Source: Solimicrobium sp040544425 | Lineage (GTDB): Bacteria; Pseudomonadota; Gammaproteobacteria; Burkholderiales; Burkholderiaceae_D | Assembly: GCA_040544425.1 (NCBI GenBank) | Contig: JBEONO010000022.1 | Coordinates: forward strand, 1-61,410 | Length of the DNA stretch: 61,410 nucleotides | Reading direction: 5' to 3' | Shown: in pieces, positions 16,913 to 26,309 of the stretch | How the letters are laid out: the number at the start of each line of letters is the position of its first letter | How positions within the stretch are numbered: the first letter of the stretch is position 1 | Translations under genes and position numbers: made by a program | Notes under the pieces: generated by a model | What the model was told of the DNA's origin: nothing | Databases searched by the model: none | Seen by the model: the letters and a program-made list of their open reading frames with translations, nothing else

Positions 16913-17857
16913 ATGATCCCAACCATTGATTTATCACCACTGTTTCAGGAAACGAATGGCATACACCGGGTAGCTGAACAGCTCAAGGATGCCTACACCA
17001 GTGTCGGCTTCGCGCAAATCATCAACCATCGGATTCCGGACCAATTTATTCAGGCTGCGTACCGCGCATCGAAGGCTTTTCACGATCTGCCTGAAGCAGA
17101 AAAAATCCAACTCCGGTTCAAAAAAACTTTGCGCGGCTATATTCCGATAAACGCTTCCACCCTGATCAAATCGGAAGTGAGCGCAGCGACAACGCCGAAT
17201 CAAAGTGAATCCTTCATTATCGGCAGTGAATTACCGAACGACCATGCCTGGTATGGAAGCGCGCTGGGCGGCGAGCAATGCTGGCCAGCGCAGTTGCCTG
17301 ATTTTCAAACTCAGACTACCCAGTATTTTTTGGCCTTGAAAAAATTGGGTCAGCGTCTCATTCAGGCATTTGCAATCGCGTTGGGCATGCCGGAAACCGC
17401 GTTAGACCAATACTTTCGCAATCCGAATAATTTTCTGCGGCTGTTACGCTATCCTCCCATGCCTGCCAACGCCTCGCCCGACCTGTACGGATCGGCACCC
17501 CACACCGACTATGGCTGCCTGACCTTGCTGCATCAGGATGAGGTCGGTGGACTGCAAGTACAGCTGGCCGACCAAAGCTGGATCGATGTCGAACCGCAGC
17601 AACAGGCTCTGGTATTGAATACCGGCCAGATGATGGCAATCTGGAGCAATGGAACCATGCAGGCAACCCGACATCGGGTAATCAATAAAGGCAGTGGCTA
17701 TCGATTTTCCATGCCATTCTTTTATGACTGCGATATCGATGCCCGCGTTGCGCCCCTGCCCAGCTGCGTGAATGCGGAACATCCGGCGCGGTATGAACCG
17801 GTAATCTATGGGGAAAATCTAGAAAAATTCGTACTGGCGAACTACCGGTTTTCCTGA
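16913..17857 (+). CDS. 2-oxoglutarate/Fe(II)-dependent oxygenase (isopenicillin N synthase-like)
   Basis: 314-aa enzyme of the 2OG-Fe(II) oxygenase superfamily. The N-terminal DIOX_N-type segment (IPTIDLSP, then GFAQIINH) is followed by the jelly-roll core. Iron ligands H197 and D199 (HTDYG) and H254 (RHR) are intact, and R264 in YRFSMPFFYD would bind 2-oxoglutarate. The physiological substrate cannot be read from the sequence; relatives act on amino-acid-like or small secondary metabolites. It is a single gene on the plus strand, ending 7 nt from the convergent Lrp-type regulator, so a link to tryptophan breakdown is possible but unproven. Confidence 0.88.
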   Translation: MIPTIDLSPLFQETNGIHRVAEQLKDAYTSVGFAQIINHRIPDQFIQAAYRASKAFHDLPEAEKIQLRFKKTLRGYIPINASTLIKSEVSAATTPNQSESFIIGSELPNDHAWYGSALGGEQCWPAQLPDFQTQTTQYFLALKKLGQRLIQAFAIALGMPETALDQYFRNPNNFLRLLRYPPMPANASPDLYGSAPHTDYGCLTLLHQDEVGGLQVQLADQSWIDVEPQQQALVLNTGQMMAIWSNGTMQATRHRVINKGSGYRFSMPFFYDCDIDARVAPLPSCVNAEHPARYEPVIYGENLEKFVLANYRFS

Positions 17858-17864
17858 TCCAGGA

Positions 17865-18344
17865 TCAATCAGTCGTTCTCAATAGCGACGAATCAATCGC
17901 ATGGCTGTCTTTGATCGTTTGCAAAACAATGTTCGAGCGAATATCCAACACGCTGATATTTTTGTACAGGCGATCCATAATGAAGGCCGAATAGTGTTTC
18001 AGATTGCGCGCCCGCACCCGTAACAGATAGTTAGCTTCGCCAGTGATAATGAAACATCCAACTACTTCTGGCCATAGCTGAAGTTCTTTACTAAAGTTCT
18101 CATGCCACTGTTCGACGTCGCGCCGCATGGTGACCTGAACAAAGGCATCAACCTCCAGACCAACTGCGTCGGGGTTCAGCACAGCGCAGTAACCAGCAAT
18201 GATGCCGGCTTCTTCCAATGCCCGCACCCGGCGCAGACATGAAGAAGCTGACAGAAATATTTTGTCGGCCAGATCGGAATTGTTGATGCGTCCATCTTCC
18301 TGCAAGTAGTGCAAAATCGCCAGATCGGTTTTATCAAGTTCCAT
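17865..18344 (-). CDS. Lrp/AsnC-family regulator, probable KynR
   Basis: 159-aa Lrp/AsnC protein: N-terminal helix-turn-helix (residues about 5-50, with SDLADKIFLSASSCLRRVRAL) and a C-terminal RAM effector-binding domain (about 65-145, containing VVGCFIITGEANYLLRVR). It is divergent from kynB with a 162-bp gap. In Pseudomonas and Burkholderia an Lrp-type KynR next to kynB activates the kyn operon in response to kynurenine. That role is inferred here from family and position. Confidence 0.85.
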   Translation of the reverse strand: MELDKTDLAILHYLQEDGRINNSDLADKIFLSASSCLRRVRALEEAGIIAGYCAVLNPDAVGLEVDAFVQVTMRRDVEQWHENFSKELQLWPEVVGCFIITGEANYLLRVRARNLKHYSAFIMDRLYKNISVLDIRSNIVLQTIKDSHAIDSSLLRTTD

Positions 18345-18506
18345 ATAGAATATACTCCCAGATAACAGTGGTTTTATGATGGCTTATTGTTTAGTTATGG
18401 CAAACAAGACCTCAATATGCAAGGTAAATTTTACAAATCTAGAATAAACTTATTTTCCTGATTAGCACTTCGACAAATTCCTGTTTCACTTTTTCCGGAT
18501 CGACCC

Positions 18507-19130
18507 ATGCGCAAGATAATCTGGGATATCAGCCCCGCCCTGCATCCCGATTTACCAGTCTGGCCGGGCGATACGCCCTATCAGTCAGAAACCACCTGGG
18601 AGATCGCCAGCGGATGTCCGGTCAAAGTCAGCCGACTGACCATGTCAACCCACACCGGCGCGCATTGCGATGCGCCGTCGCATTACGGGGTCGATGGTCA
18701 ATCGATTGACCAGGTCAGTCTTGATACCTATATCGGGCATTGCCGGGTGATTCATTTAATCGGCACCTGTATTGTAGAGGCCGAACAGCTGCTGCCTTTT
18801 TTGCAGCAGTGCCCACCGCGTATTTTGTTGCGCACCTATCAGACCAGTCCCGTCAATTGGGATCACAACTTTCCCTGCATATCAGCCCAGGCGATTCATT
18901 TATTGGCCAGCCACGGTGTCAGGCTGATCGGCATCGACACGCCCTCGCTTGATCCGCAAGATTCAAAAACACTCGATGCGCACCATGCGGTCGAAGCACA
19001 TTGCATGGCGATTTTGGAAGGAATCGTTCTGGACGAGATTGATCCGGGCGACTATGAACTGATTGCCCTGCCCTTAAAATTATCTGGCCTCGATGCCAGC
19101 CCGGTGCGCGCCATATTACGTTCTCTTTAA
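18507..19130 (+). CDS. kynB: Kynurenine formamidase KynB
   Basis: Hydrolyses N-formyl-L-kynurenine to L-kynurenine and formate. The 207-aa cyclase-type metal hydrolase carries the HxGxHxDxPxH-like motif (STHTGAHCDAPSHYG, about residues 48-62), and the N-terminus IWDISPALHPDLPVWPGDT is typical. It is the first gene of kynB-kynU-kynA, ending 13 nt before kynU. Together the three genes take tryptophan to anthranilate and alanine. Confidence 0.96.
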   Translation: MRKIIWDISPALHPDLPVWPGDTPYQSETTWEIASGCPVKVSRLTMSTHTGAHCDAPSHYGVDGQSIDQVSLDTYIGHCRVIHLIGTCIVEAEQLLPFLQQCPPRILLRTYQTSPVNWDHNFPCISAQAIHLLASHGVRLIGIDTPSLDPQDSKTLDAHHAVEAHCMAILEGIVLDEIDPGDYELIALPLKLSGLDASPVRAILRSL

Positions 19131-19143
19131 AGATACCCACACC

Positions 19144-20388
19144 ATGATTACCCAATCCGACTGCAGCAAACTGGACCAGCAAGACCCGATCAGCCACCTG
19201 CGCGATCAATTCAATTTACCTCCTGATGTGATTTACCTCGACGGCAATTCGCTGGGCGCACAACCCAAAGCAGCCATGGCACGCGTTCAGCAGGTGGTCG
19301 GGCAAGAATGGGGACACAAGCTGATCGGCAGCTGGAACAGCGCCGGCTGGTTTGATCTTCCCTCGCGGCTCGGCGACATGCTGGCACCATTGATCGGCGC
19401 CAAAGCGGGCGAAGTCGTGATCACCGACACCACCTCAATCAATTTATTCAAAGCGCTGGCCGCCGCGCTGCAGATGCAGGAAAAGAAGCAGCCGAATCGA
19501 AAACTGATCGTCTCGGAACGCAGTAATTTTCCGACCAATCTGTACATGGCGCAGGGCTTAACCGAGTGGATCAATCTCGGCTACCAAATAGTCCTGGTCG
19601 ACACACCCGAGCAGCTTTGGTCGGCGATCAATCAAGATGCGGCGGTCGTCCTGCTCACACAGGTGAATTATCGGACTGGTGCCTTGCTCGACATGCAGGG
19701 CATCAATGATCACGCCCGCGCGCAAGGTGTGATGACAATCTGGGACTTGTGCCATTCAGCAGGCGCACTGCCCATTGACCTGAACGGCAGCAAAGCCGAT
19801 CTGGCGGTCGGCTGCAGCTATAAATATTTAAATGGCGGACCAGGCGCACCGGCGTTCATCTGGGTTCCCGAGCGCCACATTCCCGATTTCACGCATCCGC
19901 TGTCAGGCTGGTGGGGGCATGCCAATCCGTTTGCCATGCATCAGACATTCACAGCCACGCCCACGATCCGGCGTGCGCTGTGTGGTACGCAGGCGATTGT
20001 GTCCATGTCGCTGATCGAATCCGGGCTTGATATTTTCAAACAGACTGATATGGCGACGATCCGCAGCAAGTCTCTGGCGTTGACCGATTTATTCATGCAG
20101 ATTATCGATGAGCGTTGCGCTCAGCACGGACTGCAACTGATCACACCCAAAGAGCATGCGCGGCGCGGCAGTCATGTCAGTTACCTGCATCCCCATGCTT
20201 ATCCGCTGATTCAGGCGCTGATCAAACGCGGCATCATTGGCGACTATCGCGAACCGTCGGTGATGCGCTTTGGCTTTACCCCGCTCTACACCAGCTTCAT
20301 GGATGTATGGAATGCAGCCGACGCCTTGCGCGATATGCTGGACAATAACAGTTACGAAATCAATGCACCACGCCACGCTGTCACCTGA
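19144..20388 (+). CDS. kynU: Kynureninase KynU
   Basis: PLP enzyme that cleaves L-kynurenine to anthranilate and L-alanine. The PLP lysine is K227 in SYKYLNGGPG, and the LDGNSLG segment near the N-terminus is characteristic. I start at the ATG at 19144 (414 aa), 13 nt after kynB; an upstream in-frame start would lie inside kynB and adds residues not seen in the family. It is followed 11 nt later by kynA. Confidence 0.96.
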   Translation: MITQSDCSKLDQQDPISHLRDQFNLPPDVIYLDGNSLGAQPKAAMARVQQVVGQEWGHKLIGSWNSAGWFDLPSRLGDMLAPLIGAKAGEVVITDTTSINLFKALAAALQMQEKKQPNRKLIVSERSNFPTNLYMAQGLTEWINLGYQIVLVDTPEQLWSAINQDAAVVLLTQVNYRTGALLDMQGINDHARAQGVMTIWDLCHSAGALPIDLNGSKADLAVGCSYKYLNGGPGAPAFIWVPERHIPDFTHPLSGWWGHANPFAMHQTFTATPTIRRALCGTQAIVSMSLIESGLDIFKQTDMATIRSKSLALTDLFMQIIDERCAQHGLQLITPKEHARRGSHVSYLHPHAYPLIQALIKRGIIGDYREPSVMRFGFTPLYTSFMDVWNAADALRDMLDNNSYEINAPRHAVT

Positions 20389-20399
20389 CTGAAAACACC

Positions 20400-21242
20400 A
20401 TGACGACCGATCAACACAAACCTGCAGACTGGCACGATGCCAAACTCGATTTCAGCAGCGAGATGAGCTACGGTGATTATCTAGGCCTTGAGCAGGTGCT
20501 CAATGCCCAGCATCCCCGGTCCCCCAATCACAATGAAATGCTGTTCATCATTCAGCATCAGACCAGTGAGTTATGGATCAAATTGATGCTGCATGAGTTG
20601 CACGGCGTGCGTCACCAGATGCAGATCAACGATTTGCCGCCCGCCTTCAAAATGCTGTCGCGTGTGGCACGGATCATGGATCAACTGGTCCACGCCTGGG
20701 ACGTACTGGCAACCATGACGCCCTCCGAATACACGGCCATCCGGCCATTCCTTGGCAAATCGTCCGGCTTCCAATCCTATCAGTACCGGGAACTGGAATT
20801 TTTATTGGGGAATAAAAACGCCACGCTGATGAAAGTGCACGAAACGGCACCGGACAATCATGCCAGGCTTCAGGCCGCACTGACGGCCCCATCGATTTAT
20901 GACGAAGCGATTTTATTGATGGCGAACAGCGGGTTCAACATCGACAGCGCGCGTCTGAATATGGACTGGACGCTGGCAGTCAAATCCAACGCCTCGGTGC
21001 AGGCTGCCTGGACTAAGGTTTATCAGCAACCGGAACAGCATTGGGTCTTGTATGAACTGGCGGAAAAACTGGTTGATCTGGAAACCGCATTTCGTATCTG
21101 GCGGTTCAGACATGTCACTACCGTGGAACGCATCATTGGTTTCAAGACCGGCACGGGCGGCACGGCGGGGGTGAGCTATTTGCGCAAGATGCTGGATGTG
21201 GTGCTGTTCCCGGAACTGTTTGCCTTGCGTACTGAACTATAA
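20400..21242 (+). CDS. kynA: Tryptophan 2,3-dioxygenase KynA
   Basis: Haem dioxygenase opening the indole ring of L-tryptophan to N-formylkynurenine, the first step of the pathway encoded here. The FIIQHQTSELWIK substrate-site segment and the haem-ligand region RHVTTVERIIGFKTGTGG, with the axial His at 238, are present. Length (280 aa) is standard. It is the last gene of the kyn operon. Its stop is 28 nt from the stop of the convergent orphan gene, and I see no terminator between them. Confidence 0.97.
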   Translation: MTTDQHKPADWHDAKLDFSSEMSYGDYLGLEQVLNAQHPRSPNHNEMLFIIQHQTSELWIKLMLHELHGVRHQMQINDLPPAFKMLSRVARIMDQLVHAWDVLATMTPSEYTAIRPFLGKSSGFQSYQYRELEFLLGNKNATLMKVHETAPDNHARLQAALTAPSIYDEAILLMANSGFNIDSARLNMDWTLAVKSNASVQAAWTKVYQQPEQHWVLYELAEKLVDLETAFRIWRFRHVTTVERIIGFKTGTGGTAGVSYLRKMLDVVLFPELFALRTEL

Positions 21243-21270
21243 AATCCGCAAGCCGACTGAATCAATCTGA

Positions 21271-22077
21271 TCAAGGCGCATCATCGGCATCGCCGCCACT
21301 TGAAACAGCAACGGATTCAGGCTCACCTTGTATATTCAATGTCCTTCGCTTCGCAACTTCTGGTACGTATTTGTCAGTTCCATTTAGTTTGCTCCAGTCC
21401 TCGAAGCTGATTGCTTTCCCGGGATTACCTTGATAGGCCTCTGCGATTGCACCGCGTTCCTTGGCAACCACGATTGCCCCTGAAAAAGCTTCCCCTTTAG
21501 ACCCAGCCATTACGTATCCTTCAGCATCGGAAGAAACCGATAGAGTCCCCGAATTCGACGCGTACGCCGTTGCACCAAATCCCCTTGCACTCGCGTGCGC
21601 ACCGCTTGCAGTCGCATATCCTTCTGCACCCTCACCTTCAACATATGCCCTTGCACCATCTACGTTTGCATAAACTTTTCCCGGACCATTGAGCTTGACA
21701 AAGCCAACACAGTTGCATTGAACGATTCCTCGCGAATAGCTCATATTTCCTCCATCCAGGACACAATTATCCAGCGTAATATTATCGGGGAATTCACAGC
21801 TACAGTCTGTGAAATGAAGGCCAGTCAATTTTAGATTTACATCGAAATCACAATTGTGCCGGCTTGGAAATTTGCATGCATCGACGATCATGGCCGCAAT
21901 TTCAGAATCATAGGCCGTTCTGATTTTGACCGGATCACAGCGGAGGAATTTGGCAATGTTTTCTCTTTGCGCCGGATCGATGGTGCTGGTTTTCAATGCC
22001 ACCATTTCCTTTAATTTCTGACCCCATGTCAGGGATAAAACAGGCGATGAAGATGGTCGAGTTATCGGGCTTTGCAT
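21271..22077 (-). CDS. Hypothetical protein with Ala/Gly repeat (beta-solenoid-like), 268 aa
   Basis: Not recognised. GGAAGGA ahead of the ATG supports translation. Residues 1-85 look globular or helical, then comes a Cys-containing stretch with pentapeptide-like spacing (about 85-140). After it is a low-complexity region (about 140-215) where G-A/x-x-A/S-x-A recurs every 7-11 residues, as in beta-solenoid proteins or the head repeats of YadA-type adhesins. The tail is Asp/Ala-rich. There is no signal peptide or membrane segment. It stands alone between kynA and the M13 protease gene; nothing in the context gives a function. A secreted effector or a structural repeat protein are possible. Confidence 0.75.
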   Translation of the reverse strand: MQSPITRPSSSPVLSLTWGQKLKEMVALKTSTIDPAQRENIAKFLRCDPVKIRTAYDSEIAAMIVDACKFPSRHNCDFDVNLKLTGLHFTDCSCEFPDNITLDNCVLDGGNMSYSRGIVQCNCVGFVKLNGPGKVYANVDGARAYVEGEGAEGYATASGAHASARGFGATAYASNSGTLSVSSDAEGYVMAGSKGEAFSGAIVVAKERGAIAEAYQGNPGKAISFEDWSKLNGTDKYVPEVAKRRTLNIQGEPESVAVSSGGDADDAP

Positions 22078-22305
22078 AGTTGGATTCCTTCCAATATTGA
22101 TGGTCGTAGAATTTCAGGAAGCCAGATCATCATTTATGCCTGAGACCAAAACAATTCGGGGATACCCGGACCAGAGAACTACCTGGCAAATTCAATTTTG
22201 ACAATCATTGTGACTTTGCACCGCAATCTCAAAGCGCAATGATTGCTCTTTTCACGTATCCGTATCACAATCGCTGCCTACCCATTTTTCTTCAAGAATT
22301 CATCC

Positions 22306-24348
22306 ATGAAATTCAATTTAAAACTCTCCACCTGCATTCTGGCCGCAGCATTCGCTACGATCCAGCTGCCGACCTGCGCTGCCGACACTACGACAAGTCT
22401 GGTTACGATAGAAGGGATGGACAGCAGCGTAAAACCTGGCGACGATTTTAATGCCTATGCCAATGGCGCTTGGGCCAAGACCGCCGTCATTCCGGCTGAT
22501 CAATCCAGCTGGGGTATTTTTGGTGAAATCAATGAGCGCACCAACAAACAGCTGAACGCCCTGATCCAAACCGCGATCAAAGCCGAACCGGGCTCCGAAG
22601 CGCGCAAGGTCGGTGATTACTTCACGGCCTACATGGACACGGCGGCAATTGAAAAAGCGGGCATTGCGCCGATTCAGGCAAAGCTCGACAGTATCAATGC
22701 CTTGAAAACCAAGGCCGATTTATCGACTTACCTGGGTGCGCAACTACGCGCTGATGTCGACCCGATCAATGCAACCAATGTCTGGACTGAAAATCTGTTT
22801 GGCATGTGGGTCGCCCAGGGCTTTCATGACAATACAAAATATACGGCCTATCTGCTGCAGGGTGGCCTCGGTCTGCCGGACCGCGAGTACTACACTGATC
22901 CGAAGATGGCAGAGCTGCGCAAGAAATATCATTCGCACGTTGTGGCAATGTTGAAGCTGGCTGGCATTCCTGATGCAGATAAAGTCGCAGTCCGCGTGAT
23001 CAAGTTGGAACACAGCATTGCATTAACTCACGCCAAACGCGAAGACACGTCAAATGTCCTCAAAGCCGACAACACCTGGCTGAAGGCGGACTTTGCCAGA
23101 AAAGCCCCGGGCATGGATTGGGACAACTATTTCAAAGCGGCGGCCCTGACTGAACAAAACTCTTTCATCATCTGGCACCCGAGCGCCGTCAAAGGCGAAG
23201 CGGCCTTGGTGGCGTCTGCCACGCTGGCTGACTGGCAAAACTATTTGCGCTTCCATGCAATCAACGCCCATGCAGGCGCCTTGCCGAAAGCGTTCGCCGA
23301 TCAGAAATTTGCTTTCTATGGCACCACCCTGTCCGGCACGCCGCAGCAGGAAGAACGTGACCGCCGCGCCATCGAATCCGTTAATGTTTCATTAGGTGAT
23401 GCATTGGGCAAGCTGTACGTCGCCAAACATTTTTCGCCGGAAGCGAAAGCCAAGATTCGTACTTTAGTCAGCAACTTGCTGGATGCGTTCAGCAAACGGA
23501 TCGACACACTGGACTGGATGGCAGCCAGTACCAAAGCCGAGGCTCAGGCCAAATTGAAAAATATGTATGTGGGTGTTGGCTATCCAGATAAATGGCGTGA
23601 TTTTTCCGGTCTCGACATTCGTGCTGATGATGCCTATGGCAATATCGATCGTGCGGAAAAATATACCTACCAGCAGGCGCTGGCAAAATTGGGCAAGCCG
23701 GTAGATGTGGCGCAGTGGTGTATGGTGGCGCAAGAAATCAATGCAGTGAATATGCCGATGCAAAATGCCATCAATTTTCCTGCCGCGATTTTGCAGGCGC
23801 CGTATTTTGATATCAATGCCTCGGACGCAGCCAACTACGGCTCAATCGGCGCGACCATCGGTCATGAAATCAGCCACAGCTTTGATGATTCAGGTGCGCA
23901 GTTCAACGCTAAAGGTGAGTTGAAAAACTGGTGGCAAAAGGCAGACTTCAGTCATTTCCAAAAATCGGCCAAGGCCCTGGTAGCGCAATATTCAGCGTAT
24001 CGTCCGTTCCCGGATCTGGCCATCAATGGGCAGCAAACCCTGGGTGAAAACATTGCCGACCTGGCCGGTCTGAATGTCGCGTATGACGCCTTCCATATCG
24101 CTGCGGGCAAACAGGACGCTGGCACCAACAAACGGCTGGATCAGGAATTCTTCCTGTCGTTCGCCGAAAGCTGGCGCGGTATCGATCGGGAACAGGCACT
24201 GCGTCGTCAGATCACCACCAACGAACACGCGCCTGACGCATACCGCGTTTATACCGTGCGCAATCTGGATGCCTGGTACAACGCGTTCGATGTTCAAGCC
24301 GGACAAAAATTGTATTTAACACCTGCAGCGAGAGTGAAGGTCTGGTAA
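22306..24348 (+). CDS. M13-family zinc metalloprotease (PepO/neprilysin-like)
   Basis: Secreted zinc endopeptidase of the neprilysin family, 680 aa from the ATG at 22306, which begins a clear signal peptide (about 26 residues, ending in TCA). The frame extends upstream but that part is not signal-like. Zinc ligands are HEISH (H520, E521, H524) and E581 in GENIADLAG; NAYANGAW near the mature N-terminus is the usual family start. It acts on short peptides outside the cytoplasm. It is monocistronic, ended by a strong terminator. In this window it is the second secreted protease besides the sedolisin. Confidence 0.94.
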   Translation: MKFNLKLSTCILAAAFATIQLPTCAADTTTSLVTIEGMDSSVKPGDDFNAYANGAWAKTAVIPADQSSWGIFGEINERTNKQLNALIQTAIKAEPGSEARKVGDYFTAYMDTAAIEKAGIAPIQAKLDSINALKTKADLSTYLGAQLRADVDPINATNVWTENLFGMWVAQGFHDNTKYTAYLLQGGLGLPDREYYTDPKMAELRKKYHSHVVAMLKLAGIPDADKVAVRVIKLEHSIALTHAKREDTSNVLKADNTWLKADFARKAPGMDWDNYFKAAALTEQNSFIIWHPSAVKGEAALVASATLADWQNYLRFHAINAHAGALPKAFADQKFAFYGTTLSGTPQQEERDRRAIESVNVSLGDALGKLYVAKHFSPEAKAKIRTLVSNLLDAFSKRIDTLDWMAASTKAEAQAKLKNMYVGVGYPDKWRDFSGLDIRADDAYGNIDRAEKYTYQQALAKLGKPVDVAQWCMVAQEINAVNMPMQNAINFPAAILQAPYFDINASDAANYGSIGATIGHEISHSFDDSGAQFNAKGELKNWWQKADFSHFQKSAKALVAQYSAYRPFPDLAINGQQTLGENIADLAGLNVAYDAFHIAAGKQDAGTNKRLDQEFFLSFAESWRGIDREQALRRQITTNEHAPDAYRVYTVRNLDAWYNAFDVQAGQKLYLTPAARVKVW

Positions 24349-24385
24349 AACCAGTTGCCGCTTTTTAAGTATTAACAGCAAGTCA

Positions 24386-24416
24386 ACGCGCCAATGATTT
24401 TATTGGCGCGTTTTTT
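24386..24416 (+). terminator. Terminator after the M13 protease gene
   Basis: ACGCGCCAAT (24386-24395) pairs perfectly with ATTGGCGCGT (24402-24411) around a short loop, followed by a T run to 24416. The rest of the 306-nt gap up to 24654 holds the promoter of the next gene; nothing else was seen. Confidence 0.92.
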
Positions 24417-24654
24417 ATGGCGTGACTATTACTGATTTTTCATGTCTAACTAACAGGTATTGGCCAGTGATCTGCCGAAAACGAAAATAGGTAGTTGTAG
24501 TGACCACATTTCCAAAATAAATTTCAAGCCCAGGTTGTAAAAGCGCGAAAACTTCATACAATTTTCAAATCAGGGCTGTAGTATTTGTTCGTTGGTCTTA
24601 TTAATTGCCCCTGATTTTTTCGCCTTCATGGTCATCACTGCCCAAAGGATAGTT

Positions 24655-25326
24655 ATGAAAATAAAAATATTAGCTATAGTCGTGTGTGCCCTGGTCAGTG
24701 GCGCTGCAGCGGCACAATCAGTTGGCATATCCGCGGAAGTTGGAACATTGGGAGCAGGCGTCCACTTGACAGTGCCCTTGCCGGAAAGCCTGAGTGCACG
24801 GATTGGATTTAATGGCTACAGATATGGCTACACAGGCTCAACCAGCGACGTTGATTATGACTTCAAGCTGAAGTTGCAAACCATCGATGCCTTGCTCGAC
24901 TGGTACCCGACCAGTAACAGTTCATTTCGTTTGTCTGCCGGTCTGATCCATAACGGGAACAAAATCACCTCAACGGGCAAACCATCTGTGAATGGTACTT
25001 ACACGATTAACGGCAATACCTATACGACCGCTGAAGCCGGTGTGGTGAATGGCGAAATCGATTTCAGATCGGCAGCGCCGTATTTGGGTCTGGGCTGGGG
25101 CAATGCGGCCAGCAAGGAAAAAGGCTGGGGATTTACCTCGGATTTGGGTGTTGTGTTTCAGGGTTCACCAAGCTCGAATCTGAGCAGTAGCGGCTGCGTG
25201 GCCAGCGCTCAGGTGTGTACGCAACTTTACAGCGACCTGAACGTTGAAAATACCAATCTTGAATCCAAAATGAATAACTTCAAATATTATCCGGTGATCC
25301 GGGTCGGCATTTCGTACTCGTTCTAG
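24655..25326 (+). CDS. Small outer-membrane beta-barrel protein
   Basis: 223 aa from the ATG at 24655, which has AAAGGA 5 nt upstream and opens a signal peptide (cleavage after AAAAA/QS near residue 20). The mature part alternates polar and hydrophobic residues and ends in SYSF with the terminal Phe expected of outer-membrane barrels. It resembles the OmpW/OprG-size 8-stranded group and the proteobacterial family with IDALLDWYPTSNSSFRLSAG. No specific function can be assigned. Its TAG overlaps the stop of the convergent astE gene by 3 bp. Confidence 0.8.
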   Translation: MKIKILAIVVCALVSGAAAAQSVGISAEVGTLGAGVHLTVPLPESLSARIGFNGYRYGYTGSTSDVDYDFKLKLQTIDALLDWYPTSNSSFRLSAGLIHNGNKITSTGKPSVNGTYTINGNTYTTAEAGVVNGEIDFRSAAPYLGLGWGNAASKEKGWGFTSDLGVVFQGSPSSNLSSSGCVASAQVCTQLYSDLNVENTNLESKMNNFKYYPVIRVGISYSF

Positions 25327-26309
25327 CCGCTGATTTTTACGACCATCAATCCGGCCCGCAATCCGGTCCGCACATTCGGATTTGGAAACAGCACGTATTC
25401 TGGCTCATCGCCAACGACATAGGTAGTCGCGCCATCGTGTGCGATTACAGTATGCGGTGCCAATTGCGTAAAATTTTGGGTGTTGCCATCAAAGGTCAAT
25501 TGAAATGCATCACTCTGTTTGATCAGCTCTTGCGCGACACGAAATACCAAGGGCTTGCTGGACGTTGAAGATTCAATCGTCGCGCTGCGCAGCAAGCTGC
25601 CAAGTGCAGTCGCTGTTGTTGCGAACTGAGTCAAATCATTTTTTCCCAGTTCACCGATCCGGCCCAACTCGGCTGTGCAACTGACCACACCCAGATGCTC
25701 GCAGGTATATGAACTGAACGTCACGCTGGCATCAGGATTCTGCACCACTGCTTCAATCCCTGCCGCACCCAGCCAATGCACGAATTGCTCATGATAAGTA
25801 CCCGGCACAATGGCAAATGTCGGGTAGGCCGAAGATCGGATTGCGGTATGCAGATCAAGGTGAAATTTATGGGTATGTCCGGCAAAAAACTGCGCAGCTG
25901 CCTGCATGAGCTGATCTGCGCGTCGCGCTTCTTGGGCATCATTAAATTGCTGGCGGTTCGGCGTGAACAAACGATTCAAGTCGACATCAATAAAACGTTT
26001 GGCCTGGCCGATCGCCTCGATATTACCAACCATGATCAGCAGATCGACTGCCAGTTCTTGCGGGGTGGCGCTCAATTCCTGCAGCAATTGCGCCACGATT
26101 TCAATCGGCGCAGTTTCATCGCCATGCACACCGACCGAGATCAACAGACGCATACGTCCAGACTCTTTGCTGTCAGGCGCACAAATCTGCAGGACACCGG
26201 GCAAAGGCTGGGCTAGCTCAAACCCGGCCTCACTGAACGCAGTCACCAGCGATGAGAACTCACCTCTGGCAAATGCGTGACGATTATCAGCCTGCACCAT
26301 GTTCGCCAT
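25323..26309 (-). CDS. astE: Succinylglutamate desuccinylase AstE
   Basis: Last enzyme of the arginine succinyltransferase pathway: hydrolyses N2-succinylglutamate to succinate and glutamate. The zinc-carboxypeptidase-like motifs GVHGDET (H62, E65) and LDLHTAIR are present; 328 aa is normal. The ATG at 26309 abuts the stop of gdhB at 26310, so translation is probably coupled; an alternative ATG is at 26300. It is the distal gene of the ast operon. Confidence 0.95.
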   Translation of the reverse strand: MANMVQADNRHAFARGEFSSLVTAFSEAGFELAQPLPGVLQICAPDSKESGRMRLLISVGVHGDETAPIEIVAQLLQELSATPQELAVDLLIMVGNIEAIGQAKRFIDVDLNRLFTPNRQQFNDAQEARRADQLMQAAAQFFAGHTHKFHLDLHTAIRSSAYPTFAIVPGTYHEQFVHWLGAAGIEAVVQNPDASVTFSSYTCEHLGVVSCTAELGRIGELGKNDLTQFATTATALGSLLRSATIESSTSSKPLVFRVAQELIKQSDAFQLTFDGNTQNFTQLAPHTVIAHDGATTYVVGDEPEYVLFPNPNVRTGLRAGLMVVKISG

